Source of the DNA: Methylovorus menthalis
GTDB lineage: Bacteria; Pseudomonadota; Gammaproteobacteria; Burkholderiales; Methylophilaceae
Assembly (NCBI RefSeq): GCF_020523625.1
Contig: NZ_JAJAQH010000003.1
Location: 186,001-250,000 of the forward strand
DNA length: 64,000 nucleotides
Reading direction: 5' to 3'
The notes below the pieces were generated by a model, which was given only the letters and a program-made list of their open reading frames with translations, ran no database searches and was not told the origin of the DNA. This document shows positions 32,550-42,924 of the stretch, piece by piece. Position 1 is the stretch's first letter; every line of letters begins with the position of its first letter. The position numbers and the translations under genes were made by a program.

Positions 32550-32580
32550 GAGGGTGCGAAGGTTGCGCCCTCATTTGCTT
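32550..32580 (+). terminator. Possible terminator hairpin after purK
   Basis: GAGGGTGCGA at 32550-32559 pairs with TTGCGCCCTC at 32563-32572, with wobble pairs, followed by a weak T-rich stretch. Confidence 0.5.
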
Positions 32581-32725
32581 TATGGTGCCCGGATTTTTTA
32601 AGATCAGGTTAATTTGCTTGCTGATCATCATGGGGCTGAATGCGGACGTAGTTGATTGGCGCCATTGAAGCGCATGGCGGTGATTGAGAGTGGTCCGGAT
32701 TTGGGTGTACAAGGCTAGCGCCCAA

Positions 32726-32757
32726 TAAAAAAGCCGAACATCTGTTCGGCTTTTTTG
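32726..32757. terminator. Bidirectional terminator between purK and rpsT
   Basis: AGCCGAAC at 32732-32739 pairs with GTTCGGCT at 32744-32751, with A- and T-runs on both sides. It ends rpsT on the minus strand and can back up purK. Confidence 0.9.
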
Positions 32758-32780
32758 CTTGCAGCTATGTAACTTGAATA

Positions 32781-33044
32781 CTATGCCATGGCCTTGATAG
32801 AGGCTGACAGGCGGCTCTTGTGGCGAGCGGCCTTGTTCTTATGGATGATATTCTTGTCCGCGATGCGATCAATCACGCTTACATTTTCAATGTAAGCACT
32901 TTGTGCGGCAGCCTTGTCACCTGCTTCAACCGCTTTGATGATCTTTTTGATCGCGGTGCGCAGAGTGGAACGTAAGCTGGCGTTGTGGGCGCGTTGCTTA
33001 ACTGCCTGACGGGCACGTTTTCTCGCCTGTGCGCTATTAGCCAT
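32781..33044 (-). CDS. rpsT: 30S ribosomal protein S20
   Basis: An 87-residue, very basic protein with the S20 opening [20 protein letters not shown] and the C-terminal [14 protein letters not shown] stretch. It is transcribed leftward from a promoter with good hexamers (separate entry) and divergently from murJ, the usual betaproteobacterial layout. Confidence 0.98.
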   Translation of the reverse strand: MANSAQARKRARQAVKQRAHNASLRSTLRTAIKKIIKAVEAGDKAAAQSAYIENVSVIDRIADKNIIHKNKAARHKSRLSASIKAMA

Positions 33045-33082
33045 GGATAATCCTAATCAAGTTTGTAAATTCGAAGCCGAGC

Positions 33083-33111
33083 ATATTAGCCGTTTTTTTG
33101 CCATCGTGCAA
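33083..33111 (-). promoter_or_regulatory. Sigma-70 promoter for rpsT
   Basis: On the minus strand TTGCAC (33111-33106), 17-bp spacer, TAATAT (33088-33083), about 40 bp before the rpsT ATG. Confidence 0.75.
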
Positions 33112-33372
33112 GTCGTCTCGCGCATGTTGCGCTTTAGGCTTGCCATGTGGGCATGCTAAAATCATGCGCTTGTATTCATGGCTTTATTTGTGCTGCTGAT
33201 CTTGGCTTGCAAATGCAATATTCTTGGATTGCTGCCCTGGCTTCTGGCCCAAGTTCCATGATGAATTTTTCAGGTTTTGAACTTGAACAGTGGCTTCGCA
33301 GGCCACGTGCATTTAGATGGCTCCGCGCCAACCCACGGCGGTGGCAGAATATTAATTGAAAATACTGGCGTA
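33112..33372. other. Gap between rpsT and murJ
   Basis: The rpsT-murJ gap is about 330 bp. Besides the rpsT promoter it contains a TAAAAT hexamer near 33157 that could be a -10 for murJ. The murJ frame is open back to 33277, but those extra codons do not resemble the protein family. I see nothing else in it. Confidence 0.5.
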
Positions 33373-34911
33373 ATGAACCTCTTAAAAGCTCTGGCTACTG
33401 TCGGCAGCATGACCTTTGTCTCGCGCATCCTCGGTTTTGTGCGCGACACGCTCATTGCTCGTGTATTTGGCGCTGGTATTTATACCGATGCTTTTTTCGT
33501 CGCCTTTAAAATTCCCAACCTTTTGCGCCGCCTGTTTGCGGAAGGCGCATTTTCGCAAGCGTTTGTACCCGTGCTGGCCGAATACAAAAATCGGCGCGGC
33601 CATGAGGAAACCCGTCTTCTGGTAGATCATGTCGCCACCTTGCTGGGGCTGGCGCTTATCGTCGTGACGATATTGGGCATGCTGGCAGCGCCCTGGGTGG
33701 TCTATATCAGTGCCCCCGGCTTTGAATCCGAGCCTGACAAGTTCGCCATGACCGTAGCGCTGTTGCGCGTGACCTTTCCCTATATCTTCTTCATTTCGCT
33801 GGTCTCGTTGGCGGGCGGCGTGCTGAATACCTATAGCAAGTTTTCCGTGCCAGCCTTTACGCCGGTCTGGCTCAATATCACCTTCATCGTGGCGGCACTG
33901 TTTTTTGCTCCCTACTTTGATCCACCTGTCATGGTGCTGGGGTGGGCGGTATTTGCCGGAGGTGTGCTGCAGCTGCTGTATCAGATTCCCTATCTGCGCC
34001 AGATTGGCTTGCTGCCGCGCATACGGCTGGGCCTGGGCGACGAGGGGGTCTGGCGCATCTTGCGCCTGATGGGCCCGGCGGTGTTTGGTGTGTCGATTGC
34101 GCAGATTTCCCTGCTCATCAACACCATTTTTGCCTCGTTTCTGCAGACTGGCAGCGTCTCCTGGCTCTACTACGCAGACCGCCTGATGGAATTTCCGACC
34201 GGCATCCTGGGTGTGGCCCTGGGGACCATCCTGCTGCCCAGCCTGTCCAAAAGTTTTGCCGACAAGGCCGATGGCGAATATTCGCAATTGCTCGACTGGG
34301 GTTTGCGCTTGACCTTTATTCTGGCATTGCCTGCGGCAGTGGCACTCGCGGTGATTGCCGTGCCGCTGGTGGCGAGCCTGTTTCACTACGGCGCGTTTTC
34401 TGAACAGGATGTCTGGATGACGCGCCAGGCCTTGATGGCATACAGCCTGGGGCTGCTCGGCCTGATTCTGGTCAAGGTGCTGGCGCCTGCCTTTTACTCG
34501 CGCCAGGACATTAAAACTCCGGTGAAGATCGCCATTTTTACCCTGCTGGCGACGCAGGCGATGAATCTGCTGTTTATCGGTCCATTCAAGCATGCCGGGC
34601 TGGCGCTGGCCATTGGCCTGGGGGCTTGTCTTAATGCGGGGCTACTGTATTTCTACCTGCGCCGCGCCAATATCTACAAGCCGCAAGCTGGCTGGTGGGG
34701 GTTCATGTTCAAATTGCTGGTCGCGGTTTCAGTCATGGGCGGCGTACTGTATGTCGCCATGGGCGATAACCAGCACTGGATGCACCTCAAGTTGCTGGCA
34801 AAGCTGACTTCCGTGACCATGCTGGTAGGGTTGGGAGCGGTTTCTTATTTTGCTGCGCTGTGGCTGATGGGCATACGCCCCAAAGATTTCATGCGGCGGG
34901 TGGCTATCTGA
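33373..34911 (+). CDS. murJ: Lipid II flippase MurJ
   Basis: Polytopic membrane protein that flips lipid II across the inner membrane for peptidoglycan synthesis. The 512-residue product begins [20 protein letters not shown], followed by [13 protein letters not shown], the conserved MviN/MurJ opening, and has about 14 membrane segments. The ATG at 33373 was chosen for this reason. Its stop overlaps the ribF start (ATGA), so murJ, ribF and probably ileS and lspA behave as a cluster. Confidence 0.96.
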   Translation: MNLLKALATVGSMTFVSRILGFVRDTLIARVFGAGIYTDAFFVAFKIPNLLRRLFAEGAFSQAFVPVLAEYKNRRGHEETRLLVDHVATLLGLALIVVTILGMLAAPWVVYISAPGFESEPDKFAMTVALLRVTFPYIFFISLVSLAGGVLNTYSKFSVPAFTPVWLNITFIVAALFFAPYFDPPVMVLGWAVFAGGVLQLLYQIPYLRQIGLLPRIRLGLGDEGVWRILRLMGPAVFGVSIAQISLLINTIFASFLQTGSVSWLYYADRLMEFPTGILGVALGTILLPSLSKSFADKADGEYSQLLDWGLRLTFILALPAAVALAVIAVPLVASLFHYGAFSEQDVWMTRQALMAYSLGLLGLILVKVLAPAFYSRQDIKTPVKIAIFTLLATQAMNLLFIGPFKHAGLALAIGLGACLNAGLLYFYLRRANIYKPQAGWWGFMFKLLVAVSVMGGVLYVAMGDNQHWMHLKLLAKLTSVTMLVGLGAVSYFAALWLMGIRPKDFMRRVAI

Positions 34912-35819
34912 TGCGGGTATTCCGACATTTTCCTGATAGCGGACAACGCTTACCCGCAGCGCTGGCGATAGGCAATTTCGATGGCGTGCATCTGGGGCAT
35001 CAGGCCTTGTTGCGCCAGCTGGTGCAAGTGGCGGCGGCAAAAGGATTGCAGCCCGTCGTCATGACGTTTGAACCGCATCCCCGCGAATTTTTCACTCCAC
35101 TGCAAGCTCCGGCACGCTTGACCTCACTGCGCGAGAAGCTCGAGCACTTTATCGAGGCAGGCGTGGCAGATGTGTACGTTTGCCATTTCAATCAGCGCTT
35201 TGCTGCGTTGGAGGCTTCTGCCTTCATGCAGGATGTTCTGCGCGGGCAATTGAATGCCGAAGCCATTCTGGTGGGGGATGATTTTCGCTTTGGTGCGCGG
35301 CGCCAGGGTGGACTGGATGATCTGCGCCAGGCGGGTTTTTCACTGGAAAGTGTGCCGGAGATTCAACTGGATGGCGATCGCATTTCCAGCACGCGCGTAC
35401 GTCAAGCACTGCATGATGGCGATTTGCCCTTGGCGAGTGCCTTGCTGGGACGCTACTACAGCATCAGCGGCAAGGTGGTGCATGGCCGCAAGCTGGGGCG
35501 GCAGCTGGGATTTCCCACTGCAAACATACACATGCGGCACGAACGGCCTGCACTGACCGGGGTATATGCGGTAAAATTGGACGGTTTGCCGGGGGTTGCT
35601 AATCTTGGGGTGCGCCCGACCATTGCCGGAACCCCGCGCCTGAGTCTCGAGGTCCATCTGCTGGACTACAGTGGCGACCTTTATGACCGCCATGTCCATG
35701 TCAGCTTTCTGAAAAAGCTGCGTGAGGAAATGAAATTCCCCGGGCTGGATGCGCTCAAGCAACAAATCGCGCTGGATAGTGCCGAGGCGCGTGCATTTTT
35801 TGCCAGCCAACCAACCTGA
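34911..35819 (+). CDS. ribF: Bifunctional riboflavin kinase / FAD synthetase
   Basis: Makes FMN from riboflavin and FAD from FMN. The 302-residue product has the N-terminal nucleotidyltransferase module with IGNFDGVHLGHQALL and ISSTRVRQAL, then the C-terminal flavokinase module with GRQLGFPTANI and GVYAVKL. The ATG at 34911 overlaps the murJ stop (ATGA) and coincides with the family start MRVFRHF. ileS follows after 62 bp. Confidence 0.96.
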   Translation: MRVFRHFPDSGQRLPAALAIGNFDGVHLGHQALLRQLVQVAAAKGLQPVVMTFEPHPREFFTPLQAPARLTSLREKLEHFIEAGVADVYVCHFNQRFAALEASAFMQDVLRGQLNAEAILVGDDFRFGARRQGGLDDLRQAGFSLESVPEIQLDGDRISSTRVRQALHDGDLPLASALLGRYYSISGKVVHGRKLGRQLGFPTANIHMRHERPALTGVYAVKLDGLPGVANLGVRPTIAGTPRLSLEVHLLDYSGDLYDRHVHVSFLKKLREEMKFPGLDALKQQIALDSAEARAFFASQPT

Positions 35820-35881
35820 TGGTTAAGCAATACCGATATACATTTTTCAAGCCTTAGGGCTCAACTTAAAGATACGCGTTC

Positions 35882-38707
35882 ATGACCGACGAAACCAAAT
35901 ACCCGCTTAACTTGCCGGAAACCAGCTTTCCCATGCGTGGCGATCTCGCCAAGCGTGAGCCAGGCTGGCTGAAAGCCTGGCAGGATAAAAAACTTTACCA
36001 GCGCATCCGCAAGGCACGTCAGGGCAAGCAGAAATTCATCCTGCATGACGGCCCGCCGTATGCCAACGGGGATATTCATATCGGTCATGCCGTCAACAAA
36101 ATCCTGAAGGACATCATCGTCAAATCCAAGACCCTGAGTGGTTTTGATGCCCCCTATGTGCCGGGCTGGGATTGCCATGGCCTGCCTATCGAGCTGATGG
36201 TGGAAAAGCAGCACGGCAAGAATATTGATCCTGCGCGCTTCCGCGAGCTGTGCCGCGAATATGCTAGGGAGCAGATTGAGCGCCAGAAGAAGGATTTCAT
36301 CCGCCTGGGCGTGCTGGGCGATTGGGATCATCCCTACCTGACCATGGACTTCAAGACCGAGGCCGACATCATGCGCGCCCTGGGGGAGATCTATCAGAAT
36401 GGTTACCTGTATCAGGGCAGCAAGCCCGTGCATTGGTGCGTGGACTGCGGCTCTGCGTTGGCCGAAGCCGAAGTGGAGTACGAGGACGTCAATTCGCCTG
36501 CCATTGATGTGGGTTTTCGCTTTGTTGACAATGATGCCCTGAGTGCCGTTTTTGACACGCCATTGGATGGTGATGTGTATGCCGTCATCTGGACCACGAC
36601 TCCTTGGACGCTGCCTGCCAACCAGGCAGTGAGCGTGCATCCTGAGCTGGATTATGATGTGCTTCGCACAAGCAAGGGCCTGCTGGTGTTGGCGCATGCC
36701 TTGGCCGAGGCTACGCTCAAGCGCTATGGCGAAGAGGACGCGACTACGCTCGGCAGCTGCAAAGGCTCAAGCCTGATGGGCTTCATGTTGCAGCACCCGT
36801 TCGATAAGCGCCAGGTGCCTGTGATCACTGGCGAGCACGTCACCACCGATGCTGGTACCGGGCTGGTCCACACGGCGGCTGCCCACGGTAACGACGACTG
36901 GCTGGTGATGCGCGCCAATTACCCTAATGAAAAGCCATTGGTACTCATCGGCGGGGATGGCAAATTCTTCACTAGTGATCTGGTCGAGCTGGAAGCGATC
37001 CGTGGCCTCAACCGTCAGGAAGCCAACAAGGTCATTCTCGCCAAGTTGCAGGAAAACGGTGTGCTGTTTGCCAGCGCCCGTCTGAATCACAGCTTTCCGC
37101 ATTGCTGGCGCCACAAGACGCCGCTGATGCAACTGGCGACGCACCAATGGTTTATCGGCATGAATGCCCAGGACAGCAACGGCACCAGCCTGCGCGAGCA
37201 TGCCAACCAGGCCGTCGACGCTACCGAATTCTTCCCGGCATGGGGCCGTGCGCGCCTTGAAGCCATGATCAGGAATCGTCCGGACTGGTGCGTGTCGCGT
37301 CAGCGCAACTGGGGCGTGCCCATGCCGCTGTTTGTGCACAAGGAAACCGGCGAATTGCATCCCGATACCATGCGCCTGCTGGAAACGGTGGCGTTGCAAG
37401 TGGAACAGCAGGGCGTCGAAGCCTGGTTCTCGCTGGATGGGGCTGCCTTCCTCGCCCAGCATGCGCCGAACAATGCCGAGCAATACAAAAAAGTCACGGA
37501 TACCCTGGACGTCTGGTTTGATTCCGGTGCCACGCATGCGGCCGTGCTCAAGCGGCGCGAAGAGCTGCGCAGCCCGGCTGATCTGTATCTGGAAGGCTCG
37601 GACCAGCATCGTGGCTGGTTCCAGTCCAGCCTGCTGACCGGTTGCGCCATTGATGGCCGGGCGCCGTATAACGCCTTGCTGACGCATGGCTTTGTCGTGG
37701 ATGGTGCTGGTCACAAGATGAGCAAATCCAAGGGCAATGTCGTCGCGCCACAAAAGGTGATGGACACTTATGGCGCCGATATCCTGCGTCTGTGGGTGGC
37801 TTCCACCGATTACTCCGGCGAACTCACCATCTCCGATGAAATCCTGAAGCGCGTGGCCGAAGGCTATCGTCGCATTCGCAATACCTTGCGCTTTCTGCTG
37901 GCAAATCTGGCTGACTTTGACGCCAGCAAGGATTTGCTGCCAGTCGATCAATGGCTCGAAATCGACCGCTATGCGCTGGTGTTGACCACGCAATTGCAGG
38001 AAGCCATCGTCAAGGATTACGACCGGTATGAGTTCCACCTCGCGGTGCAGAAATTTGTCGGCTTCTGCTCAGAAGACCTTGGCGGTTTCTATCTGGATAT
38101 CCTGAAAGATCGCCTCTACACTACTGGTGCCAGCTCGCATGCGCGCCGTGCTGCGCAAAGCGCGCTCTACCATATCACGCACGGGCTGATGCGCTTGATG
38201 GCGCCTATTCTCAGTTTTACCGCCGATGAAATCTGGCAGACGCTGGGCTTGAGCGCAGACGATAGCGTGTTTGAGGAAGAGTGGTATGAGTTTCCAGAGG
38301 TGGATAACCAAATTGACTTATGTACTCGTTGGCATAATTTGAGGGTTATTCGTTCAGATGTTATGAAAAAGCTCGAGGAATTGAGGTCATCTGGACAGAT
38401 TGGATCATCGCTACAAGCGGAGGTTTCTGTCTTTGTTGGAAAACGGACTTTCGATCAAATTGAGTCCATCAAAGATGAACTGAAATTTGTCCTTCTCACA
38501 TCCGAAGCAAAACTTTATGTGGATGAATCGCTTAATGGTTCTGACTTTGAGGGGGTAATAATTCAAGCTGAATCGTCACCTCATGCCAAGTGCGATCGCT
38601 GCTGGCATTACCGTGCCGATGTCGGTGCCCATGCCGACCACCCGACCCTTTGCGGCCGCTGCGTTAGCAATCTGTTTGGTGCCGGTGAGCCACGTCAGCA
38701 TGCGTAA
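35882..38707 (+). CDS. ileS: Isoleucyl-tRNA synthetase
   Basis: Class I tRNA synthetase of 941 residues. The HIGH motif is [13 protein letters not shown], the KMSKS motif is [11 protein letters not shown], and the CP1 editing domain has [10 protein letters not shown] and [14 protein letters not shown]-terminal zinc motif (CDRCWHY, CGRC) completes the bacterial type. The segment of about residues 800-900 (38281-38580) is conspicuously AT-rich compared with the rest of the gene, although the frame and anticodon-domain pattern are intact (see findings). The last eight bases overlap lspA. Confidence 0.97.
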   Translation: MTDETKYPLNLPETSFPMRGDLAKREPGWLKAWQDKKLYQRIRKARQGKQKFILHDGPPYANGDIHIGHAVNKILKDIIVKSKTLSGFDAPYVPGWDCHGLPIELMVEKQHGKNIDPARFRELCREYAREQIERQKKDFIRLGVLGDWDHPYLTMDFKTEADIMRALGEIYQNGYLYQGSKPVHWCVDCGSALAEAEVEYEDVNSPAIDVGFRFVDNDALSAVFDTPLDGDVYAVIWTTTPWTLPANQAVSVHPELDYDVLRTSKGLLVLAHALAEATLKRYGEEDATTLGSCKGSSLMGFMLQHPFDKRQVPVITGEHVTTDAGTGLVHTAAAHGNDDWLVMRANYPNEKPLVLIGGDGKFFTSDLVELEAIRGLNRQEANKVILAKLQENGVLFASARLNHSFPHCWRHKTPLMQLATHQWFIGMNAQDSNGTSLREHANQAVDATEFFPAWGRARLEAMIRNRPDWCVSRQRNWGVPMPLFVHKETGELHPDTMRLLETVALQVEQQGVEAWFSLDGAAFLAQHAPNNAEQYKKVTDTLDVWFDSGATHAAVLKRREELRSPADLYLEGSDQHRGWFQSSLLTGCAIDGRAPYNALLTHGFVVDGAGHKMSKSKGNVVAPQKVMDTYGADILRLWVASTDYSGELTISDEILKRVAEGYRRIRNTLRFLLANLADFDASKDLLPVDQWLEIDRYALVLTTQLQEAIVKDYDRYEFHLAVQKFVGFCSEDLGGFYLDILKDRLYTTGASSHARRAAQSALYHITHGLMRLMAPILSFTADEIWQTLGLSADDSVFEEEWYEFPEVDNQIDLCTRWHNLRVIRSDVMKKLEELRSSGQIGSSLQAEVSVFVGKRTFDQIESIKDELKFVLLTSEAKLYVDESLNGSDFEGVIIQAESSPHAKCDRCWHYRADVGAHADHPTLCGRCVSNLFGAGEPRQHA

Positions 38708-39155
38708 ATGGCTGGCGCTTAGCGCGGCGGTCATTGCGCTCGACCTCTACACCAAGCATCTGGTGGTCAAGGCGTTTGCTTATGGCGAGCATCTGCCGAT
38801 CACCTCGTTTTTTGATCTGGTGCGTTACCACAACGAGGGCGCGGCATTCAGCTTCCTCAGTCAGGCGGGCGGCTGGCAGCGCGTGTTTTTCAGTGCAATT
38901 GCCTTGATTGCATCGGGCATTATCCTGTTCATGCTGCGCCGCCATCCCACACAGAAACTTTTCTGTTTTGCGCTGGCCCTAGTATTGGGTGGGGCGCTGG
39001 GCAATCTGTATGACCGGCTGACGCTGGGCTATGTGGTGGATTTCCTGTTCTTCCATTACCAGAGTTTCTATTGGCCCGCGTTTAATGTGGCCGATTCGGC
39101 TATCTGCGTGGGCGTCGCCCTGCTGATCCTGGACAGCTTTAAAAAGAAGTCCTGA
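38700..39155 (+). CDS. lspA: Lipoprotein signal peptidase
   Basis: Aspartyl protease that removes the signal peptide of prolipoproteins. The 151-residue product has four membrane segments and both catalytic aspartates, in GNLYDRL and FNVADSAI. I used the ATG at 38700, which overlaps the ileS stop in another frame; the upstream extension of the frame lies inside ileS. ileS-lspA is a common proteobacterial pair. Confidence 0.96.
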   Translation: MRKWLALSAAVIALDLYTKHLVVKAFAYGEHLPITSFFDLVRYHNEGAAFSFLSQAGGWQRVFFSAIALIASGIILFMLRRHPTQKLFCFALALVLGGALGNLYDRLTLGYVVDFLFFHYQSFYWPAFNVADSAICVGVALLILDSFKKKS

Positions 39156-39207
39156 CCCTCTTTTCTAACCGACGGCCCCGGGCGGGCTAGTCCACAGGAG
39201 CCATTGC

Positions 39208-39843
39208 ATGCCGGATTGGGAAAAACTCATCGCTGCCAAGGTCGCCGTCGCCAAGCGTGGCTTGCAACGGCCGGGCAAGGTCAATGCCAACGCGCGCATT
39301 CCGGCCGGGCAGACTGAGGTCCGGAATTTCCCCGTGCTTGATTTGGGCATCCAGCCCGAGATTCCCTTGCAGGATTGGTCATTGCGCGTATTCGGTCTGG
39401 TGCAGAACGACATCACGCTGGATTGGGCGGCCTATCAGGCTTTACCGCAGGTTGAAGATGTTTCGGACTTCCACTGTGTCACCCGCTGGTCGCAGTTGGA
39501 CATGGATTGGGTGGGCGTTGCCGCCAGTGAGTTATTGATGCAGGCCGGGCCTTTGCCCGAGGCGGGGTTTGTGACCTTGCATTGCTACGATGGCTATACC
39601 ACCAACCTGCCGCTGGAGGCCCTGCTGGATGATGATGTGATCATTGCTCATAGTGTATTGGGCCAGCCGTTGACGGTTGAGCATGGTGGCCCGGTGCGAT
39701 TGGTGGTGCCCAAGCGCTATGCCTGGAAAAGCCCGAAGTGGCTGAAGGCGATCGAACTGCATGCCGAAGACCGCCCCGGTTTTTGGGAAGTGCGTGGATA
39801 TCATAATGAGGCGGACCCATGGCTAGAACAGCGCTTCGGTTAA
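39208..39843 (+). CDS. Sulfite-oxidase-like molybdopterin protein (YuiH-type)
   Basis: A 211-residue protein with a single oxidoreductase molybdopterin-binding domain. The molybdenum-ligand cysteine is in [15 protein letters not shown], with [11 protein letters not shown] and [16 protein letters not shown] further on. There is no signal peptide or Tat motif, unlike MsrP/YedY, so it is probably cytoplasmic. Substrate is unknown. msrB follows after 53 bp on the same strand, and an open frame of msrB even starts inside this gene, so the pair may act in related oxidative chemistry (inference). Confidence 0.88.
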   Translation: MPDWEKLIAAKVAVAKRGLQRPGKVNANARIPAGQTEVRNFPVLDLGIQPEIPLQDWSLRVFGLVQNDITLDWAAYQALPQVEDVSDFHCVTRWSQLDMDWVGVAASELLMQAGPLPEAGFVTLHCYDGYTTNLPLEALLDDDVIIAHSVLGQPLTVEHGGPVRLVVPKRYAWKSPKWLKAIELHAEDRPGFWEVRGYHNEADPWLEQRFG

Positions 39844-39896
39844 AGCTGATCGAAACCCTGATGGCCAAGCGTCAGGCGGATCGTGAGGAGAGCAAC

Positions 39897-40304
39897 ATGG
39901 CTACGGTATTCAAAACCGATGAGGAATGGCGAGCCCAGCTGACGCCATTGCAATATGAAGTCACCCGCAAGGCAGCCACTGAGCGTCCGGGCACCGGCGA
40001 ATATGCGTTTCGCTTTGAGCCAGGTGTCTATCGCTGTGTATGCTGTGATACGCCGCTTTTTGCGTCGGATACCAAGTTTGATGCAGGCTGTGGCTGGCCC
40101 AGCTATTTTGAGCCACTGGACCCGGCCAATGTGCGTGAGAAGCGCGACATCAGCCATGGCATGATACGCACCGAGGTGATTTGCAATGTTTGTGATGCGC
40201 ATCTCGGGCATGTGTTTCCCGATGGCCCCAAGCCTACCGGGCTGCGGTATTGCATCAACTCTGCTTCGCTAAGCTTCGAGCCTTTGCAACCCGTTCAGGG
40301 CTAG
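39897..40304 (+). CDS. msrB: Peptide-methionine (R)-S-oxide reductase MsrB
   Basis: Repairs oxidised methionine (R form). The 135-residue product has the two zinc CxxC pairs (CVCC and CNVC), [11 protein letters not shown], and the catalytic cysteine in [11 protein letters not shown]. The ATG at 39897 follows GAGGAGAGCAAC. An in-frame ATG at 39819 would add 26 residues overlapping the molybdopterin gene and looks less likely. It ends before the convergent DUF808 gene. Confidence 0.95.
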   Translation: MATVFKTDEEWRAQLTPLQYEVTRKAATERPGTGEYAFRFEPGVYRCVCCDTPLFASDTKFDAGCGWPSYFEPLDPANVREKRDISHGMIRTEVICNVCDAHLGHVFPDGPKPTGLRYCINSASLSFEPLQPVQG

Positions 40305-40352
40305 GTGTAATTCAAGTCCATCTTTCTTGAGTCGCCTCAAGTGCGGCTGTAG

Positions 40353-41288
40353 TTACTTGCGGCGGATCAGCCGCTGAATAATGGTGACTGCCAGCACGAT
40401 CAATCCACCTGCCACGATACCGATCAGGGCATCCAGGGCAATGGTCGCCAGCAAGGCAACCGCGCTGCCTGCACTGGCACTCACCGTGCTTTGCACGTCC
40501 GCTGCGAGATGATGCAGCCAGGGCAAGCCATGCGCCAATATGCCGCCGCCCACCATGAACATTGCCGCGGTACCCACCACGGAAAGCGTACGCATCAGCC
40601 AGGGTGCGCCTGCCAGTAGCAAGCGGCCCAAGCCACGGCTTAACGCGGCTAATAATGTTTTTCCGCGACGCTTTGCCAGATAGAGGCCACCGTCATCCAG
40701 TTTGACGATGCCCGCCACCAGGCCATATACCCCGACCGTCATGATGATGGCGATGCCCGTCAGTACCGAGATTTGCTTGGCAAGCGTGGCGCCCGCCACC
40801 GTGCCCAGGGTGATGACAATAATTTCTGCGGACAGGATAAAGTCGGTACGCACGGCGCCTTTGATCTTGTCGCGCTCAAAACTCACCATGTCCACCGCCG
40901 GGTCACTCAGCGCCTGTACTTGCGCGGCGTGTCTTGTGTCTTCTTCAGCGCCATGCAGGTATTTGTGCGCGATTTTTTCAAAGCCTTCAAAACACAAAAA
41001 TGCCCCACCCAGCATCAGCAAGGGCGTGATCGCCCAAGGCAAAAAAGCGCTGATCAACAGCGCGGTAGGCACCAGTATCAGCTTGTTGATAAAAGAGCCC
41101 TTGGCCACGGCCCACACCACCGGCAGTTCGCGGTCGGCTTTTACTCCCGCCACTTGCTGGGCATTAAGTGCCAGATCATCGCCCAGTACTCCGGCGGTTT
41201 TCTTGGCGGCCACCTTGGTCATGACGGAAACGTCATCCAGTATGGTGGCAATGTCGTCGATCAGGGTGAGCAAGCTGCTACCGGCCAT
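40353..41288 (-). CDS. DUF808 family membrane protein (YedI-like)
   Basis: A 311-residue polytopic membrane protein starting [20 protein letters not shown], then [20 protein letters not shown], the conserved opening of the DUF808/YedI family, whose function is unknown. Several later segments ([20 protein letters not shown] and [19 protein letters not shown]) also match. The ATG at 41288 fits the family start; the frame continues upstream across the adh terminator and is not supported. Confidence 0.9.
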   Translation of the reverse strand: MAGSSLLTLIDDIATILDDVSVMTKVAAKKTAGVLGDDLALNAQQVAGVKADRELPVVWAVAKGSFINKLILVPTALLISAFLPWAITPLLMLGGAFLCFEGFEKIAHKYLHGAEEDTRHAAQVQALSDPAVDMVSFERDKIKGAVRTDFILSAEIIVITLGTVAGATLAKQISVLTGIAIIMTVGVYGLVAGIVKLDDGGLYLAKRRGKTLLAALSRGLGRLLLAGAPWLMRTLSVVGTAAMFMVGGGILAHGLPWLHHLAADVQSTVSASAGSAVALLATIALDALIGIVAGGLIVLAVTIIQRLIRRK

Positions 41289-41340
41289 GGTGTTGTCCTG
41301 TGTATCAAATGATCCGCCAGTGTACCTGAATGTGTTGCGG

Positions 41341-41378
41341 ATAATAAAAGGCCCCCGGCACACATGGCGGCGGGGGCG
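41341..41378 (-). terminator. Rho-independent terminator after adh
   Basis: On the minus strand GCCCCCG (41377-41371) pairs with CGGGGGC (41357-41351) and is followed by CTTTTATT. It lies between adh and the DUF808 gene. Confidence 0.75.
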
Positions 41379-41398
41379 GGTAACGCATGGATCTTTTA

Positions 41399-42457
41399 TC
41401 AGGCTGCCTGTTTCAGGCTGGCAAGATCAATCACAAAGCGGTATTTCACGTCACTCTTCAACATTCGTTCAAACGCATTGTTGATGTCCTGCATATTGAT
41501 CAGCTCAATGTCCGAGGTGATGTTGTGCTCGGCGCAAAAGTCCAGCATCTCCTGGGTTTCGCGCAAACCGCCGATCAAGGAGCCCGCCAGTGAGCGGCGC
41601 TTGAAGATCAGGTTGCCAATATTCGGCGTCGGGTGAGGGCTGTCCGGCACGCCGACCAGGCAATGCGTGCCATCACGCTTGAGCAGGGAGGTGTACTGAT
41701 CCAGATCATGAGGTGCGGCGACGGTATTCAGGATGAAATCAAAACTCTGTGCGTGCTTGGCCATTTCTTCCGGGTTTTTGGAGATCACGACTTCATCCGC
41801 GCCCAGGCGCTTGGCATCTTCTACCTTGCTGGCTGAGGTAGTGAACAGCACGGTGTGAGCGCCGAAGGCATGCGCAAACTTCACGGCCATGTGACCAAGA
41901 CCGCCGAGGCCAACCACGCCGACCTTTTGACCAGGGCCCACCTTCCAGTTGCGCAGCGGAGAATAAGTTGTAATGCCAGCGCATAGCAATGGCGCGACTG
42001 CGGCCAGGTCCAGTTTCTCTGATACCTTCAGCACAAAGCGCTGTTCCACCACGATCAGGTTGGAATAACCGCCATAGGTAGATTGCCCGGGCATTTGCTT
42101 GTCCGGCGAGTTGTAGGTAAACACCGCGTGGTTACAGTATTGCTCCAGGCTGTCTTCGCAATCCGGGCAGCTGCGGCATGAATCCACCAGGCAACCAACA
42201 CCTGCCAGATCGCCCGCCTTGAACTTGGTAACGGCGCTACCGACCTTGGTCACGCGGCCAACAATCTCATGCCCTGGCACCATGGGGAAAGTCGAGTTAC
42301 CCCATTCATCGCGTACCTGGTGCAGGTCCGAGTGGCAAACGCCGCAAAAAAGAATCTCGATTTCGACGTCATTGGCACCTACTTCGCGACGCTCAAAGCT
42401 GAAAGGGGCCAATGGTTTCTTGGGATCATACGCGGCATAACCAATTGCTTTTGCCAT
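41399..42457 (-). CDS. Zinc-dependent alcohol dehydrogenase (NADPH, YahK/CAD-like)
   Basis: Medium-chain dehydrogenase/reductase of 352 residues. The catalytic zinc ligands lie in CGVCHSD and GHEIVGRV, the structural-zinc cysteines in [15 protein letters not shown], and the nucleotide motif is [13 protein letters not shown]. The pattern fits the cinnamyl-alcohol dehydrogenase clade, which usually reduces aldehydes with NADPH. In a methylotroph it could detoxify aldehydes, but the substrate is unknown. A 16-bp palindrome sits 40 bp before the ATG (separate entry). Confidence 0.92.
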   Translation of the reverse strand: MAKAIGYAAYDPKKPLAPFSFERREVGANDVEIEILFCGVCHSDLHQVRDEWGNSTFPMVPGHEIVGRVTKVGSAVTKFKAGDLAGVGCLVDSCRSCPDCEDSLEQYCNHAVFTYNSPDKQMPGQSTYGGYSNLIVVEQRFVLKVSEKLDLAAVAPLLCAGITTYSPLRNWKVGPGQKVGVVGLGGLGHMAVKFAHAFGAHTVLFTTSASKVEDAKRLGADEVVISKNPEEMAKHAQSFDFILNTVAAPHDLDQYTSLLKRDGTHCLVGVPDSPHPTPNIGNLIFKRRSLAGSLIGGLRETQEMLDFCAEHNITSDIELINMQDINNAFERMLKSDVKYRFVIDLASLKQAA

Positions 42458-42496
42458 GGGGGAACCTCCGCAGAATTATTAGAAAACAGAAGAGAC

Positions 42497-42512
42497 TGTG
42501 CCGAACGGCACA
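42497..42512. promoter_or_regulatory. Perfect 16-bp palindrome upstream of adh
   Basis: TGTGCCGAACGGCACA has seven-bp perfect arms with a 2-bp centre and lies about 40 bp upstream of the adh start codon. This is where a repressor operator would sit; the regulator is unknown. Confidence 0.55.
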
Positions 42513-42618
42513 ACGTCATATAGGACAGTATGCAATAGTCTGGTGTTCCAATAAATGATGCAGTCTTGAAATCAGAATTCCGAAAAATGAAACAATCTTT
42601 TATGGCTTGGAGTGGAAC

Positions 42619-42924
42619 TTGATATCTCCTGTGAAGCCCGGACTTGGATTTTATTTTTATATCGCCATGCTTTTTTTGCAAACCTCTTGTGGTATCGCGC
42701 CTTACATAAACTGTACTGAGGGTAAAAAAGTGCATGTGGGAATGACACAGGCCGAAGTGATAAAGCTGATGGGCGATCCTTACTTTGTCAGCCTTAGCAA
42801 AGGCTCCTTCGTCTTTGGTTGGCAGGATAAAGAGGATGTGAGGCAAGTGAAAAATAACCTTCAGGTCACCATTAACCCGCAAACCAGGCTTATCAACAAG
42901 GTGGAAGGAACTTGCTTTCAATGA
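42619..42924 (+). CDS. Putative small lipoprotein with BamE/OmlA-like segment
   Basis: Counted from a TTG at 42619 (GGAG six bases upstream) the product is about 101 residues. A hydrophobic segment ends in FLQTSCG, a plausible lipobox, after which GKKVHVGMTQAEVIKLMGDP resembles the SmpA/OmlA/BamE fold start. The start is uncertain (TTG at 42607 or GTG at 42631 are alternatives). Its stop overlaps the next gene (ATGA). Composition is more AT-rich than the neighbours. The BamE link is only pattern-level. Confidence 0.6.
   Translation: MISPVKPGLGFYFYIAMLFLQTSCGIAPYINCTEGKKVHVGMTQAEVIKLMGDPYFVSLSKGSFVFGWQDKEDVRQVKNNLQVTINPQTRLINKVEGTCFQ

Noticed and set aside
33277-33372. N-terminal extension of murJ
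   Set aside because: The residues do not resemble MurJ and the family start is the ATG at 33373.
36767-38038. Minus-strand open frame opposite ileS
   Set aside because: Lies entirely across IleRS motifs and has no domain.
40326-40341. CTTGAG-TCGC-CTCAAG hairpin between msrB and the DUF808 gene as a terminator
   Set aside because: Short stem without a T-run on either strand.
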